A stretch of DNA of 64,000 nt from Ectopseudomonas toyotomiensis (GTDB taxonomy: Bacteria; Pseudomonadota; Gammaproteobacteria; Pseudomonadales; Pseudomonadaceae): the NCBI RefSeq assembly GCF_900115695.1, contig NZ_FOXK01000014.1, positions 62,001 through 126,000 on the forward strand. Direction: 5' to 3'. Shown here in pieces: positions 49,925 through 58,272 of this stretch. The position numbers and the translations under genes were made by a program. Positions within the stretch are counted from its first letter, which is position 1. Each line of letters begins with the position of its first letter. The notes beneath the pieces are model-generated. The model did not search any database, was not told where the DNA came from, and saw only the letters and a list, made by a program, of their open reading frames with translations.

Positions 49925-51073
49925 ATGAGCCTCAATATCTTCTGGTTCCTGCCTACCCATGGCGATGGCAAGTACCTGGGCACCGCTGAAGGTGCGCGCG
50001 CCGTCGACCACGGCTACCTGGCGCAGATTGCCCAGGCGGCTGATCGCCTCGGTTTCGGCGGCGTGCTGATTCCAACAGGACGTTCCTGCGAGGATTCCTG
50101 GCTGGTGGCCGCTTCGCTGATCCCGGTCACGCAAAACCTGAAGTTCCTGGTCGCGCTGCGTCCGGGGATCATTTCGCCGACCGTGGCCGCGCGCCAGGCG
50201 GCGACCCTGGATCGCCTGTCCAACGGCCGTGCGCTGTTCAACCTGGTGACCGGCGGCGACCCGGACGAGCTGGCCGGCGATGGCCTGCATCTATCCCATG
50301 CCGAACGCTACGAGGCGTCCGTCGAATTCACCCGTATCTGGCGCCGTGTGCTGGAAGGCGAAACTGTCGACTACGACGGCAAGCACATCCAGGTGAAGGG
50401 CGCCAAGCTGCTCTACCCGCCGATCCAGCAGCCGCGTCCGCCGTTGTATTTCGGTGGTTCATCCGATGCGGCGCAGGATCTGGCCGCCGAGCAGGTCGAG
50501 TTGTACCTGACCTGGGGCGAGCCGCCTGCTGCTGTGGCCGAGAAGATCGCTCAGGTGCGCGCGAAGGCTGCTGCGCAGGGCCGTGAAGTGCGCTTCGGCA
50601 TTCGCCTGCACGTGATCGTGCGCGAGACCAATGAGGAGGCCTGGGCTGCGGCGGATCGCCTGATCAGCCACCTGGATCAGGACACCATCGACCGCGCCCA
50701 GGCCTCGCTGGCGCGCTTCGACTCGGTCGGCCAGCAGCGCATGGCCGCCTTGCACGGCGGCAAGACCGACAACCTGGAAGTGTCGCCGAACCTCTGGGCC
50801 GGTGTCGGCCTGGTGCGCGGCGGCGCCGGTACCGCCCTGGTCGGCGATGGCCCGACCGTGGCGGCGCGGGTCAGGGAGTACGCGGAGCTCGGCATCGACA
50901 CCTTCATCTTCTCCGGCTACCCGCATCTGGAGGAGTCGTACCGCGTCGCCGAGCTGCTGTTCCCGCACCTGGATGTGGCCGCGCCTGCGCGTCCGGAGAG
51001 TCGCGGTTATGTCAGCCCGTTCGGCGAAATGATCTCCAGCGATATTTTGCCGAAGGCGGCTTCGGCGAGTTGA
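49925..51073 (+). CDS. ssuD: FMNH2-dependent alkanesulfonate monooxygenase SsuD
   Basis: A 382-residue luciferase-like TIM-barrel enzyme: MSLNIFWFLPTHGDGKYLGT, LIPTGRSCEDSWLVA (Cys55, corresponding to Cys54 of E. coli SsuD), NLVTGGDPDELAGDG and PPLYFGGSSDAAQDLAAE. It cleaves alkanesulfonates to aldehyde and sulfite with FMNH2 and oxygen. AAGGAG lies about 10 bases upstream of the ATG. A repeat-containing 185-base gap separates it from ssuC. Confidence 0.96.
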   Translation: MSLNIFWFLPTHGDGKYLGTAEGARAVDHGYLAQIAQAADRLGFGGVLIPTGRSCEDSWLVAASLIPVTQNLKFLVALRPGIISPTVAARQAATLDRLSNGRALFNLVTGGDPDELAGDGLHLSHAERYEASVEFTRIWRRVLEGETVDYDGKHIQVKGAKLLYPPIQQPRPPLYFGGSSDAAQDLAAEQVELYLTWGEPPAAVAEKIAQVRAKAAAQGREVRFGIRLHVIVRETNEEAWAAADRLISHLDQDTIDRAQASLARFDSVGQQRMAALHGGKTDNLEVSPNLWAGVGLVRGGAGTALVGDGPTVAARVREYAELGIDTFIFSGYPHLEESYRVAELLFPHLDVAAPARPESRGYVSPFGEMISSDILPKAASAS

Positions 51074-51078
51074 AAAGC

Positions 51079-51223
51079 GCCCTCTCCCCCAGCCCCTCTC
51101 CCGCAAGCGGGAGAGGGGAGCCGAACCGGACTCCGGACGAACCAGCGGCGCCGATCAGCCCCCTCTCCCATTTATGGGAGAGGGTTGGGGAGAGGGCATA
51201 TGTAGCCCGGATGCAATCCGGGG
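51079..51223. repeat. CCCTCTCCC inverted repeats and a GTAGCCCGGAT unit between ssuD and ssuC
   Basis: GCCCTCTCCCCCAGCCCCTC (from 51079) and an inverted partner ending GGGGAGAGGGC (51198) contain nested hairpins (CCCTCTCCC pairs). A GTAGCCCGGATGCAATCCGG copy follows at 51202-51223. This large structured block interrupts the ssu operon and is one of several repeat families in the genome. Confidence 0.7.
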
Positions 51224-51258
51224 GAACACAGACGCTACACAAGGTTTTCGAGGCAACC

Positions 51259-52053
51259 ATGAGCAACACGACCCTTCACAAACTGGCCCTGCGCGCCGCG
51301 CCCTGGGCCTTGCCGCTGGGGCTGCTGGCCGCCTGGCAGCTGGCGGTGGCCAGCGGCTGGTTGTCCAGCCGCATTCTGCCGGCGCCCAGTGCGGTGCTCG
51401 CCGCCGGCTGGGCGCTGCTGGCCTCCGGCGAAATCTGGCAGCACCTGGCGATCAGCGGCCAGCGCGCCGGCATCGGCTTCGCCATCGGCGGCGGTATCGG
51501 CCTGCTGCTGGGCTTTATCACCGGCCTGTCGAAATGGGGCGAGCGCTTTCTCGACAGCTCGGTGCAGATGATCCGCAACGTGCCGCACCTGGCGCTGATC
51601 CCGCTGGTGATCCTCTGGTTCGGCATCGACGAGGCGGCCAAGGTGTTCCTGGTCGCGCTCGGCACGCTGTTCCCGATCTACCTCAACACCTACCACGGCA
51701 TCCGCAACGTCGACCCGGCGTTGGTGGAGATGGCGCGCAGCTATGGCCTGTCTGGTTTCTCGCTGTTCCGTCAGGTGATTCTGCCCGGCGCGTTGCCGTC
51801 GATCCTGGTTGGCGTACGTTTCGCCCTCGGCTTTATGTGGCTGACGTTAATCGTGGCGGAGACCATCTCTGCCAGTGCCGGCATTGGCTACCTGGCGATG
51901 AACGCCCGCGAGTTCCTGCAGACCGACGTGGTGGTGCTGGCGATCCTGCTCTATGCGGTGCTCGGCAAGCTGGCCGACGTCGCAGCCAGAGGTCTTGAGC
52001 GCGTGTGGCTGCGCTGGCATCCGGCCTATCAGACCAAGGCAGGTGGCCAATGA
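51259..52053 (+). CDS. ssuC: aliphatic sulfonate ABC transporter permease SsuC
   Basis: A 264-residue permease, six hydrophobic segments, with MIRNVPHLALIPLVILWFGIDEAAKVFLVALGTLFPIYL (about residues 98-137, split) and coupling loop LVEMARSYGLSGFSLFRQVILPGALPSILVGVRFALG (about 152-188). The ATG at 51259 starts the conserved N terminus; the longer in-frame start at 51070 would include repeat DNA and is rejected. Overlaps ssuB by ATGA. Confidence 0.95.
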   Translation: MSNTTLHKLALRAAPWALPLGLLAAWQLAVASGWLSSRILPAPSAVLAAGWALLASGEIWQHLAISGQRAGIGFAIGGGIGLLLGFITGLSKWGERFLDSSVQMIRNVPHLALIPLVILWFGIDEAAKVFLVALGTLFPIYLNTYHGIRNVDPALVEMARSYGLSGFSLFRQVILPGALPSILVGVRFALGFMWLTLIVAETISASAGIGYLAMNAREFLQTDVVVLAILLYAVLGKLADVAARGLERVWLRWHPAYQTKAGGQ

Positions 52054-52850
52054 CCGCATTGCACAGCATTCGCCAGGGCGTGCCCCTTGCGATCGAGAAG
52101 ATCGAGAAATCCTTCGGTGAGCGTCAAGTGCTCAAGGGCATCGACCTGCATATCCCGGCCGGCCAGTTCGTCGCCGTGGTCGGCCGCAGCGGCTGCGGCA
52201 AGAGCACCTTGCTGCGCCTGCTGGCCGGTCTGGATCAACCCACCGGCGGTCAACTGCTGGCCGGCAGCGGCTCGCTCAATGCCGTGCGCGAAGACATTCG
52301 CCTGATGTTCCAGGACTCACGCCTGCTGCCTTGGAAGCGAGTGATCGACAACGTCGGCCTGGGTCTTTCCGGCGACTGGCGCAAGCAGGCCGAGGACGCC
52401 CTGGCGGCGGTCGGCCTGGCGGATCGTGCCAATGAGTGGCCGGCGGCCCTTTCCGGCGGGCAGAAGCAGCGTGTGGCGTTGGCCCGTGCATTGATCCATC
52501 GGCCGCGCCTGCTGCTGCTCGACGAGCCGCTGGGTGCGCTGGATGCGCTGACCCGCATCGAGATGCAGCAGCTGATCGAACGCCTGTGGCAGCAGCATGG
52601 CTTCACCGTGCTGCTGGTCACCCACGACGTGGCCGAGGCGGTGGCCGTGGCGGATCGGGTAATCCTCATCGAGGACGGTCAGATCGGCCTCGACCTCGAT
52701 GTGCAACTGCTGCGCCCGCGTCCGCATGGCTCGCCGCTGCTGGCTGCGTTGGAAGCGCGGGTGCTCGACCGGGTGCTGGCGCAGCCGGAATTGCCGACGC
52801 CACCGGAGCCCGTATCACCTCTGCCCACGCAATTGCGTTGGGCGCTGTGA
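52050..52850 (+). CDS. ssuB: aliphatic sulfonate ABC transporter ATP-binding protein SsuB
   Basis: A 266-residue ATPase: Walker A GRSGCGKSTLLR (about residues 47-58), MFQDSRLLPWKRVIDNV, signature LSGGQKQRVALARAL (about 132-146), Walker B LLLLDEPLGALD, LLVTHDVAEAVAVAD. It pairs with SsuC and SsuA. The start overlaps the ssuC stop (ATGA). The last 30 residues are Pro-rich, unlike shorter homologues. Confidence 0.95.
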   Translation: MTALHSIRQGVPLAIEKIEKSFGERQVLKGIDLHIPAGQFVAVVGRSGCGKSTLLRLLAGLDQPTGGQLLAGSGSLNAVREDIRLMFQDSRLLPWKRVIDNVGLGLSGDWRKQAEDALAAVGLADRANEWPAALSGGQKQRVALARALIHRPRLLLLDEPLGALDALTRIEMQQLIERLWQQHGFTVLLVTHDVAEAVAVADRVILIEDGQIGLDLDVQLLRPRPHGSPLLAALEARVLDRVLAQPELPTPPEPVSPLPTQLRWAL

Positions 52851-52854
52851 GGCC

Positions 52855-52911
52855 GTAGCCCGGATGTAATCCGGGGCGGCTCAAGAATTCCCCGGATTGC
52901 ATCCGGGCTAC
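52855..52911. repeat. GTAGCCCGGAT inverted pair between ssuB and ssuF
   Basis: GTAGCCCGGATGTAATCCGG (52855-52874) and its near-complement CCGGATTGCATCCGGGCTAC (52892-52911) flank a 17-base loop; arms agree except for T/C at one position. Confidence 0.75.
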
Positions 52912-52937
52912 ATCAGTGGACCATCAGGAGAAACACC

Positions 52938-53153
52938 ATGACCATCAAAGCCATCAACGTGCGTAACCAGTTCAAGGGCAGCATCAAGGAGATCGTCATC
53001 GGCGACGTGCTGTCGGAAATCGATGTGCAGACTGCCGCCGGCATCGTCACGTCGGTGATCACCACCCGCTCCGTGCGCGAGCTGGAACTGCAGGTCGGCA
53101 GCGAGGTGATCGCCTTCGTCAAATCCACCGAGGTGTCCATCGCCAAGCTCTGA
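52938..53153 (+). CDS. ssuF: SsuF, molybdopterin-binding (Mop/TOBE) single-domain protein
   Basis: A 71-residue molbindin-like protein: MTIKAINVRNQFKGSIKEIV, IGDVLSEIDVQTAAGIVTSVIT and SEVIAFVKSTEVSIAKL are the Mop repeats. In Pseudomonas putida the homologous ssuF ends the ssu operon and is needed for sulfonate and sulfate-ester use, though its ligand is unclear (it may bind an oxyanion such as molybdate or sulfate). AGGAG lies 7 bases before the ATG. It is followed by a strong hairpin. Confidence 0.9.
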   Translation: MTIKAINVRNQFKGSIKEIVIGDVLSEIDVQTAAGIVTSVITTRSVRELELQVGSEVIAFVKSTEVSIAKL

Positions 53154-53165
53154 CGCTCTCGCATG

Positions 53166-53188
53166 GCCCCGGCCGCAATGGCCGGGGC
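53166..53188 (+). terminator. hairpin terminator after ssuF
   Basis: GCCCCGGCC-GCAAT-GGCCGGGGC is a perfect 9-bp stem 12 bases after the ssuF stop. No T run follows. It separates the ssu operon from the second sulfate-binding protein gene. Confidence 0.6.
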
Positions 53189-53296
53189 AAGCTGCCTTGC
53201 GCCTTTCGGTTCGCCTGGCCGGGCGACATGCCTTATCCTTGCGGCCCCACGGCCGATCAGCGTCTGCGATATCCGTTATAAGCAGATAAGAAAAAG

Positions 53297-53329
53297 ATAT
53301 TTTTCGGCTATATATCTTTTCTGCAGAAT
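53297..53329 (+). promoter_or_regulatory. putative sulfur-responsive promoter of the second sbp
   Basis: ATATTTTT (53297-53304), 19 bases, then CAGAAT (53324-53329), in an AT-rich leader 54 bases before the sbp2 ATG. Same layout as the promoters at 14441, 14558 and 47487. Confidence 0.4.
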
Positions 53330-53382
53330 CGAGCCATCAAAACGCCTGCGTGCAGGTTTCTCTGTCGATAAGGATGCCTTAG

Positions 53383-54399
53383 ATGCTGAAGAAGATCGTT
53401 CTGGCCACCGTGGCCAGCGCCACCCTGCTGACTGGCTCGCTGAGTCATGCCGCCGCCGATACCCCATTCCATAATGCCTCCTACGACATCGCCCGCGAGC
53501 TGTTCGGCGAGATCAACCCGCTGTTCGTCGAGCACTGGAAGCAGCAGAGCGGCAAGGAAGTGAAGATCATCCAGTCGTTCGCCGGCACCTCGCGTCAGGC
53601 GCAGGACATCATCCAGGGCAAGAAGGTCGACGTGGTGACCTTCAACCAGGTGACCGATGTGGACATCCTGGCCAAGCGCAAGCTGCTGCGCGAGGATTGG
53701 GCCGAGCAGTTCCCCAACAACAGCTCGCCGTACTACAGCACCACCGCCTTCCTGGTACGCGAAGGCAACCCGAAGAACATCAAGAGCTGGGATGACCTGA
53801 TTCGCGATGACGTGAAACTGGTATTCCCTAACCCCAAGACCTCCGGCAACGCCCGCTACAGCTACCTGGGCGCCTGGCTGTTCGCCAACGAGAAGTTCAA
53901 TGGCGACCAGGAGAAGGTCAAGGCTTTCGTCGGCAAGCTGCTGAAGAACGTCGAGAACTTCCCCACCGGCGGCCGTGGCGCCACCGTGGCCTTCGCCCAG
54001 AACGGCCAGGGCGACGTGCTGCTGACCTTCGAATCGGAAGTGATCAACATCGCCAAGGGTGACGAATTCAAGTCTGCCAACCTGGAAATCGTGGTGCCTG
54101 AAGTCAGCGTGCTGGCCGAATTCCCGGTAGCCATCGTAGACAAGGTGGCTGACGAGCGCGGTACCCGCGAGCAGGCCAAGGCCTTCCTCGACTTCCAGTA
54201 CAGCAAGGACATCCAGCAGCTGCTGACCCGCTACAACTATCGCGTGCACAACCCGGAAGTGGTCGAGGCGACCAAGGCGCAGTTCGCTCAGGTACGCCTG
54301 ATCAACCCGACCGAGGTGCTGGGCAGCTGGGACGAGATCACCGCCAAGCATTTCGACAACGGTGGTATCCTCGACCAGCTTCTTGCGACTGGGCGCTGA
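53383..54399 (+). CDS. second periplasmic sulfate-binding protein (Sbp/CysP family)
   Basis: A 338-residue binding protein with signal peptide MLKKIVLATVASATLLTGSLSHAAA, then TPFHNASYDIARELFGEINPLFVEHWK, SFAGTSRQAQDIIQGKKVDVVTFN and FPNPKTSGNARYSYLGAWLF. It has SFAGTSR in place of the SHGGSGK of the first Sbp (13091), so it is a distinct paralogue of the CysP/Sbp type. It heads the set with CysT and CysW permeases but no ATPase. The start has no strong Shine-Dalgarno (AAGGATG, 10 bases upstream). Confidence 0.93.
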   Translation: MLKKIVLATVASATLLTGSLSHAAADTPFHNASYDIARELFGEINPLFVEHWKQQSGKEVKIIQSFAGTSRQAQDIIQGKKVDVVTFNQVTDVDILAKRKLLREDWAEQFPNNSSPYYSTTAFLVREGNPKNIKSWDDLIRDDVKLVFPNPKTSGNARYSYLGAWLFANEKFNGDQEKVKAFVGKLLKNVENFPTGGRGATVAFAQNGQGDVLLTFESEVINIAKGDEFKSANLEIVVPEVSVLAEFPVAIVDKVADERGTREQAKAFLDFQYSKDIQQLLTRYNYRVHNPEVVEATKAQFAQVRLINPTEVLGSWDEITAKHFDNGGILDQLLATGR

Positions 54400-54429
54400 T
54401 CGCGTCCTACGCGAGCATCGTAATGGTCC

Positions 54430-54454
54430 GTTGGCCGCCTTATTGGCGGCCAAC
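54430..54454 (+). promoter_or_regulatory. intercistronic hairpin between sbp2 and cysT2
   Basis: GTTGGCCGCC-TTATT-GGCGGCCAAC is a perfect 10-bp stem 31 bases after the sbp2 stop. As after ssuA and the first sbp, it may set binding-protein to permease ratio; inferred. Confidence 0.6.
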
Positions 54455-54479
54455 TGCATTTGTAGAGCCGAGCTTTTTC

Positions 54480-55319
54480 GTGAGTAAACCGACGCTGTTC
54501 TTCCTGCAGACCCCGCTGCTGCCTGGTTTCGGCCTGAGCTTCGGCGTCAGTGTGCTGTACCTGTCCCTGGTGATCCTGCTGCCGCTGTCGGCGCTGCTGC
54601 TGTACGTCAGCGACATGACCTGGGCGCAGTACTGGTTCGCCATCAGCGATCCGCGCGTGGTGCAGACCTACAAGGTGACCATCTCGGCGGCGTTCTACTC
54701 GACCCTGGCGGTGCTGGTACTGGGCCTGCTGCTGGCCTGGATCATCACCCGCTACGACTTCCCCGGCCGGCGCATCGTCGATGCGCTGGTCGACCTGCCG
54801 TTCGCCCTGCCAACCTCGGTCGCCGGCCTGACCCTCGCCGCGCTGCTGGTGCCCAACGGCTGGATCGGCCAGTGGCTGGGCTTCAAGGTGGCCTACGCCT
54901 ATGCCGGTATCGTGGTGGCGATGGTGTTCACCAGTATTCCCTTCGTGGTGCGTACCGTGCAGCCGGTGCTGCAGGATCTCGGCTCGGAATACGAGGAGGC
55001 CGCGCGCACCCTTGGTGCCAGCCGCGTGCAGACCTTCCGCAAGGTGATCCTGCCGACCCTGGCTCCAGCACTGGTCACCGGTGGTTCGCAGGCATTCATT
55101 CGCAGCCTCGGTGAGTTCGGCGCGGTGATCATGATCGCCGGCAACATTCCCTACCAGACGGAGGTCAGCTCGCTGATGATTTTCGTCCGTCTGCAGGAAT
55201 TCAATTACCCGGCGGCGGCGGCCATTGCTTCGGTGATCCTGCTTGCCTCGCTGACTCTTCTGTTCCTCCTGCAGGTTGTGCAGGGGCGTCTGTTCGCATG
55301 GCAACGGCAAGGTCGATGA
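54480..55319 (+). CDS. second sulfate ABC transporter permease CysT
   Basis: A 279-residue permease with GTG start; MSKPTLFFLQTPLLPGFGLSFG matches the CysT N terminus (PGFGLTLG in the first copy). Six hydrophobic segments, coupling loop EEAARTLGASRVQTFRKVILPTLAPALVTG (about residues 165-195), and RSLGEFGAVIMIAGNIPYQTE. A longer in-frame start at 54423 would include the hairpin and is rejected, but the Shine-Dalgarno is weak. It is closely followed by the CysW-like gene. Confidence 0.9.
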   Translation: MSKPTLFFLQTPLLPGFGLSFGVSVLYLSLVILLPLSALLLYVSDMTWAQYWFAISDPRVVQTYKVTISAAFYSTLAVLVLGLLLAWIITRYDFPGRRIVDALVDLPFALPTSVAGLTLAALLVPNGWIGQWLGFKVAYAYAGIVVAMVFTSIPFVVRTVQPVLQDLGSEYEEAARTLGASRVQTFRKVILPTLAPALVTGGSQAFIRSLGEFGAVIMIAGNIPYQTEVSSLMIFVRLQEFNYPAAAAIASVILLASLTLLFLLQVVQGRLFAWQRQGR

Positions 55320-56143
55320 AAAAACCTCAGGATTGGCGCCAGTGGGCGCTGGTAACCCTCGGTCTGTTGGTGGTGGCGCTGATCCTGCTGGTGCCGCTGG
55401 CATTGATTTTCAGCAAGGCGCTGGCCGGCGGGCTCGACCTGCTGTGGAGCAATCTGAACGAAGACTACATGCTCCACGCCATCGGCCTGACCTTGCTGGT
55501 GGCGGTGCTCACTGTGCCGCTGAATCTGTGCTTCGGCATCTGCCTGGCCTGGTGCGTGACCCATTACGACTTTCGCGGACGCAAGCTGCTGACCACCCTG
55601 ATCGACATTCCCTATGCGGTGTCACCGGTGGTCGCCGGCCTCTGTTACCTGGTGGTCTACGGTCTGGAGAGTTTCATTGGCCGCTGGTTCTACGATAACG
55701 GCATGCAACTGATGTTCGCCTGGCCGGGCATCGTCATGGTCACCGTGTTCGTCACCGCGCCCTATGTGGCGCGCATTCTGATTCCGGTGATGCAGACCCA
55801 GGGGCAGGACGAAGAAACCGCCGCCATGTGCCTGGGCGCCAGCGGCTGGCAGATCTTCCGCCGTATCAGCCTGCCGAAGATCAAGTGGGCGCTGCTGTAT
55901 GGCGTGGTGGTGACCAACGCCCGTGCGGTTGGTGAGTTCGGCGCGGTGTCGGTGGTGTCCGGCAGCATCATCAACCAGACCCTGACCCTGCCGCTGTTGG
56001 TCGACCAGCTCAACAATGACTACAAGCCTGCGGCTGCCTTCACCGCCGCTGGTCTACTGGCATGCATGGCGCTGCTCACCTTGTTCCTGAAAACCTTCAT
56101 GGAGTGGCGTCAGCGCCAGCTGATGCAACGCGCCGAGGCCTGA
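55316..56143 (+). CDS. second sulfate ABC transporter permease CysW
   Basis: A 275-residue permease with six hydrophobic segments; LGASGWQIFRRISLPKIKWALLYG (about residues 185-208) is the coupling loop and VTNARAVGEFGAVSVVSGSI the CysW signature. The ATG at 55316 overlaps the CysT stop (ATGA); an ATG at 55298 in frame is possible. The expected next gene, a cysA-like ATPase, is absent; an inverted repeat and a diguanylate cyclase gene follow on the other strand. Confidence 0.9.
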   Translation: MKKPQDWRQWALVTLGLLVVALILLVPLALIFSKALAGGLDLLWSNLNEDYMLHAIGLTLLVAVLTVPLNLCFGICLAWCVTHYDFRGRKLLTTLIDIPYAVSPVVAGLCYLVVYGLESFIGRWFYDNGMQLMFAWPGIVMVTVFVTAPYVARILIPVMQTQGQDEETAAMCLGASGWQIFRRISLPKIKWALLYGVVVTNARAVGEFGAVSVVSGSIINQTLTLPLLVDQLNNDYKPAAAFTAAGLLACMALLTLFLKTFMEWRQRQLMQRAEA

Positions 56144-56153
56144 TCGCCGTTAT

Positions 56154-56214
56154 GTAGGAGTCCGCTTGCGGGCGCTCAACGTCCCTGGTTAATCGTCCGC
56201 AAGCGGGCTCCTAC
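56154..56214. repeat. REP-like inverted pair after the second CysW
   Basis: GTAGGAGTCCGCTTGCGGGC (from 56154) and GTCCGCAAGCGGGCTCCTAC (to 56214) form a long imperfect hairpin between convergent genes, likely a two-way terminator. Confidence 0.7.
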
Positions 56215-56228
56215 GATGTCTGTCGCGT

Positions 56229-57893
56229 TCAGTCGTCTGCGACCTGCACCTGATTGCGACCACCATGCTTGGCCGCATACAGCGCCTTGTCGGCGCGCTC
56301 GCGCAGTTGCTCGGCTTCACTGTGCACATCGGTGCCGGCGATACCGGCACTCAGGGTGCAGGAGAATTCGCCGCCATCGGCGATGAAGCGCAACTCGGCG
56401 AAGCGTTCGCGAATCTCGTCGACGATCTGCTTGGCCTGTTGCGGGGTGCAGTCCGGCAGCACCGCGAGAAACTCCTCGCCGCCATAGCGCCCCAGACTGT
56501 CGACCCGACGCAAGCGCTGGCGCAGCAGGTTGGCCAGGGCGCGGATGACGTTGTCGCCGGCGGCGTGACCATGTTCGTCGTTGACCCGTTTGAAGTGATC
56601 GATATCCAGCATCACCACACTGGCGCGGTCGCCGCTGCGTAGCGCGCGCTCCAGTTCGATCGCCACCTGCTCCTTGATATCGCCATGCTTGAGCAGGCCG
56701 GTGAGGCTGTCGCGCGCCAGGGCATTGGACAGCAGACGGGCGCGCTGAGCGCGGGAGAACACGGTGGCGACCAGGGCGTTGTCGGAAATCGGTTTGGTGA
56801 CGAAGTCGTCGCCGGCCTTGATCAGCGCATTCATCTGCTTGCCGATATCGGTTTCCGCCGACAGGTAGATGATCGGGATGCGCAGCCAGTCGTCGTTGCA
56901 GCGGATGATCTGCGCCAGCTCAGGGCCAGTGCAGTCCGGCATGTTGACGTCGAGCAGCACCACCTCGGGATTGAAGTCGCGCAGGTGCTCGAAGATCTGC
57001 GCCGGGTCCTGAAGAAATTCCACCAGCATGCCGGCATCGCGCAGCACCAGGCTGTAGCGGCTGGCCAGATCGCGGTCGTCGTCGACGATCAGCACCCGGT
57101 AGGGCTCGCCGCTTTGCTGGGCGAAGCAGCGTTCCAGGCGGCTTTCCAGTTGCGGAATGTCCACCGGTTTGGCGAAGAAACCCAATGCCCCGGCCCGCAC
57201 TGCCTGCAACTGGGTGGCGAAGTCATCCTGGTGGGTCAGCACCAGCAGCGGCAGGGGCACCTCAAGGCGCTGCTGCAAGCGTGCAGCGTAGTCCAGGCCG
57301 CTGCAGTCTTCGTTGGCCAGGTTGACGTCGACGATCAGCGCGTCCGGTATCTGCTGCTCCAGGGCCGCATCGAGACCGGCGATGGAGTTGAAGTGCTCGG
57401 CCTGATAGCCGAAGTTGTTCAGCGTCAGGCGCATGTTTTCGCCTACGGCTATTTCATCCTCGAGGATATAGATGAGCCGGGACTCGGTGTCTCCACGTAG
57501 CGCCTGTGGTATCTGCTGCTGCACTGCGCCGGGTGCCTCGTTGCTGGAGGTCTGGTTGCCCAGGCGTTGCAGCGCCACGATGAATTCGCCGAGTTCGTGC
57601 TGCAGACGTTGCTGGTGTTCCAGCCAGCGTTCGGCCTGTTGTTCCAGCTCCCGGGCTTGCTGGCCGAGCTGTTCGAAACCGAAGGTGCCGGCACTGCCGG
57701 CCAGGCGATGCAACTGGTCGCGTAGCGCCTGCAACAGATGCCTGCGCTGCTCGTCGCCGGCCTCGAGCAATTGTTCGCCCTGTTGCGTCAGTTGCGGCAG
57801 CTCCTGGCGCAGGCGTTCGGCGAATTGCTGGCCGAGCTGCTGCAGGCGCTCTTGCAAAGTCTGAGGAATGGCGTTGCCGTCGTGTTTATCCAT
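56229..57893 (-). CDS. Hpt-REC-REC-GGDEF diguanylate cyclase
   Basis: A 554-residue protein. Hpt domain about residues 15-110 with the phosphate-accepting histidine in LHRLAGSAGTFGFEQL; first receiver about 140-255 (ILEDEIAVGENM, Asp in LIVDVNLANEDCSG, Lys in FFAKPVDI); second receiver about 265-385 (VLIVDDDRDLASRY, Asp in VVLLDVNMPDCTG, Lys in FVTKPIS); GGDEF about 395-552 with active site RYGGEEF and an RxxD inhibitory site (RRVD) just before it. It should make c-di-GMP under phosphorelay control. Its ATG overlaps the CheY-like gene by 8 bases. Confidence 0.92.
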   Translation of the reverse strand: MDKHDGNAIPQTLQERLQQLGQQFAERLRQELPQLTQQGEQLLEAGDEQRRHLLQALRDQLHRLAGSAGTFGFEQLGQQARELEQQAERWLEHQQRLQHELGEFIVALQRLGNQTSSNEAPGAVQQQIPQALRGDTESRLIYILEDEIAVGENMRLTLNNFGYQAEHFNSIAGLDAALEQQIPDALIVDVNLANEDCSGLDYAARLQQRLEVPLPLLVLTHQDDFATQLQAVRAGALGFFAKPVDIPQLESRLERCFAQQSGEPYRVLIVDDDRDLASRYSLVLRDAGMLVEFLQDPAQIFEHLRDFNPEVVLLDVNMPDCTGPELAQIIRCNDDWLRIPIIYLSAETDIGKQMNALIKAGDDFVTKPISDNALVATVFSRAQRARLLSNALARDSLTGLLKHGDIKEQVAIELERALRSGDRASVVMLDIDHFKRVNDEHGHAAGDNVIRALANLLRQRLRRVDSLGRYGGEEFLAVLPDCTPQQAKQIVDEIRERFAELRFIADGGEFSCTLSAGIAGTDVHSEAEQLRERADKALYAAKHGGRNQVQVADD

Positions 57894-58272
57894 GGCGTTG
57901 GCTCCAGATCTGCCGGATCTGGGCGGCGAGTTGCATGGGATCGAAGGGTTTCACGATCACGTCGAGCGCGCCCAGACTGCGGTAATGGGCCACTTCGCCG
58001 GGCTGGACCTTGGCCGTCATGAAGGCTACCGGCACCTCACCGATATCCACCAGTTCGCGCAGCCTCTCCAGCGTTTGCGGGCCGTCCATGCCGGGCATCA
58101 TCACGTCGAGCAGGATGAAGTCGGGCGCGAAGCCTTGTACCTGATCGAGCGCTTCCTGGCCGCTGGCGCAGCTCAGCACCTGGAAGCCGCCGACGGCTTC
58201 CAGAGCGACCTTGGCCACGGCCTGGATCGAGGGGTCGTCCTCGACGTGAAGGATGCGCTTGAGCTCAGTCAT
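57886..58272 (-). CDS. CheY-like single-domain response regulator
   Basis: A 128-residue receiver: ILHVEDDPSIQAVAKVALEA, phospho-acceptor Asp in FILLDVMMPGMDGPQ (about residue 54), Thr/Ser in AFMTAKVQ, Lys in VIVKPFDPMQLA. It has no output domain. The start at 58272 has GGAG upstream and overlaps the hybrid kinase stop by 8 bases (ATGACTGA). Likely a shuttle between kinases and the Hpt-GGDEF protein. Confidence 0.92.
   Translation of the reverse strand: MTELKRILHVEDDPSIQAVAKVALEAVGGFQVLSCASGQEALDQVQGFAPDFILLDVMMPGMDGPQTLERLRELVDIGEVPVAFMTAKVQPGEVAHYRSLGALDVIVKPFDPMQLAAQIRQIWSQRHG

Noticed and set aside
53163..53474. Open frame spanning the ssuF terminator and the sbp2 leader
   Set aside because: It runs through a hairpin and AT-rich promoter DNA and overlaps the signal peptide region of sbp2 in another frame.
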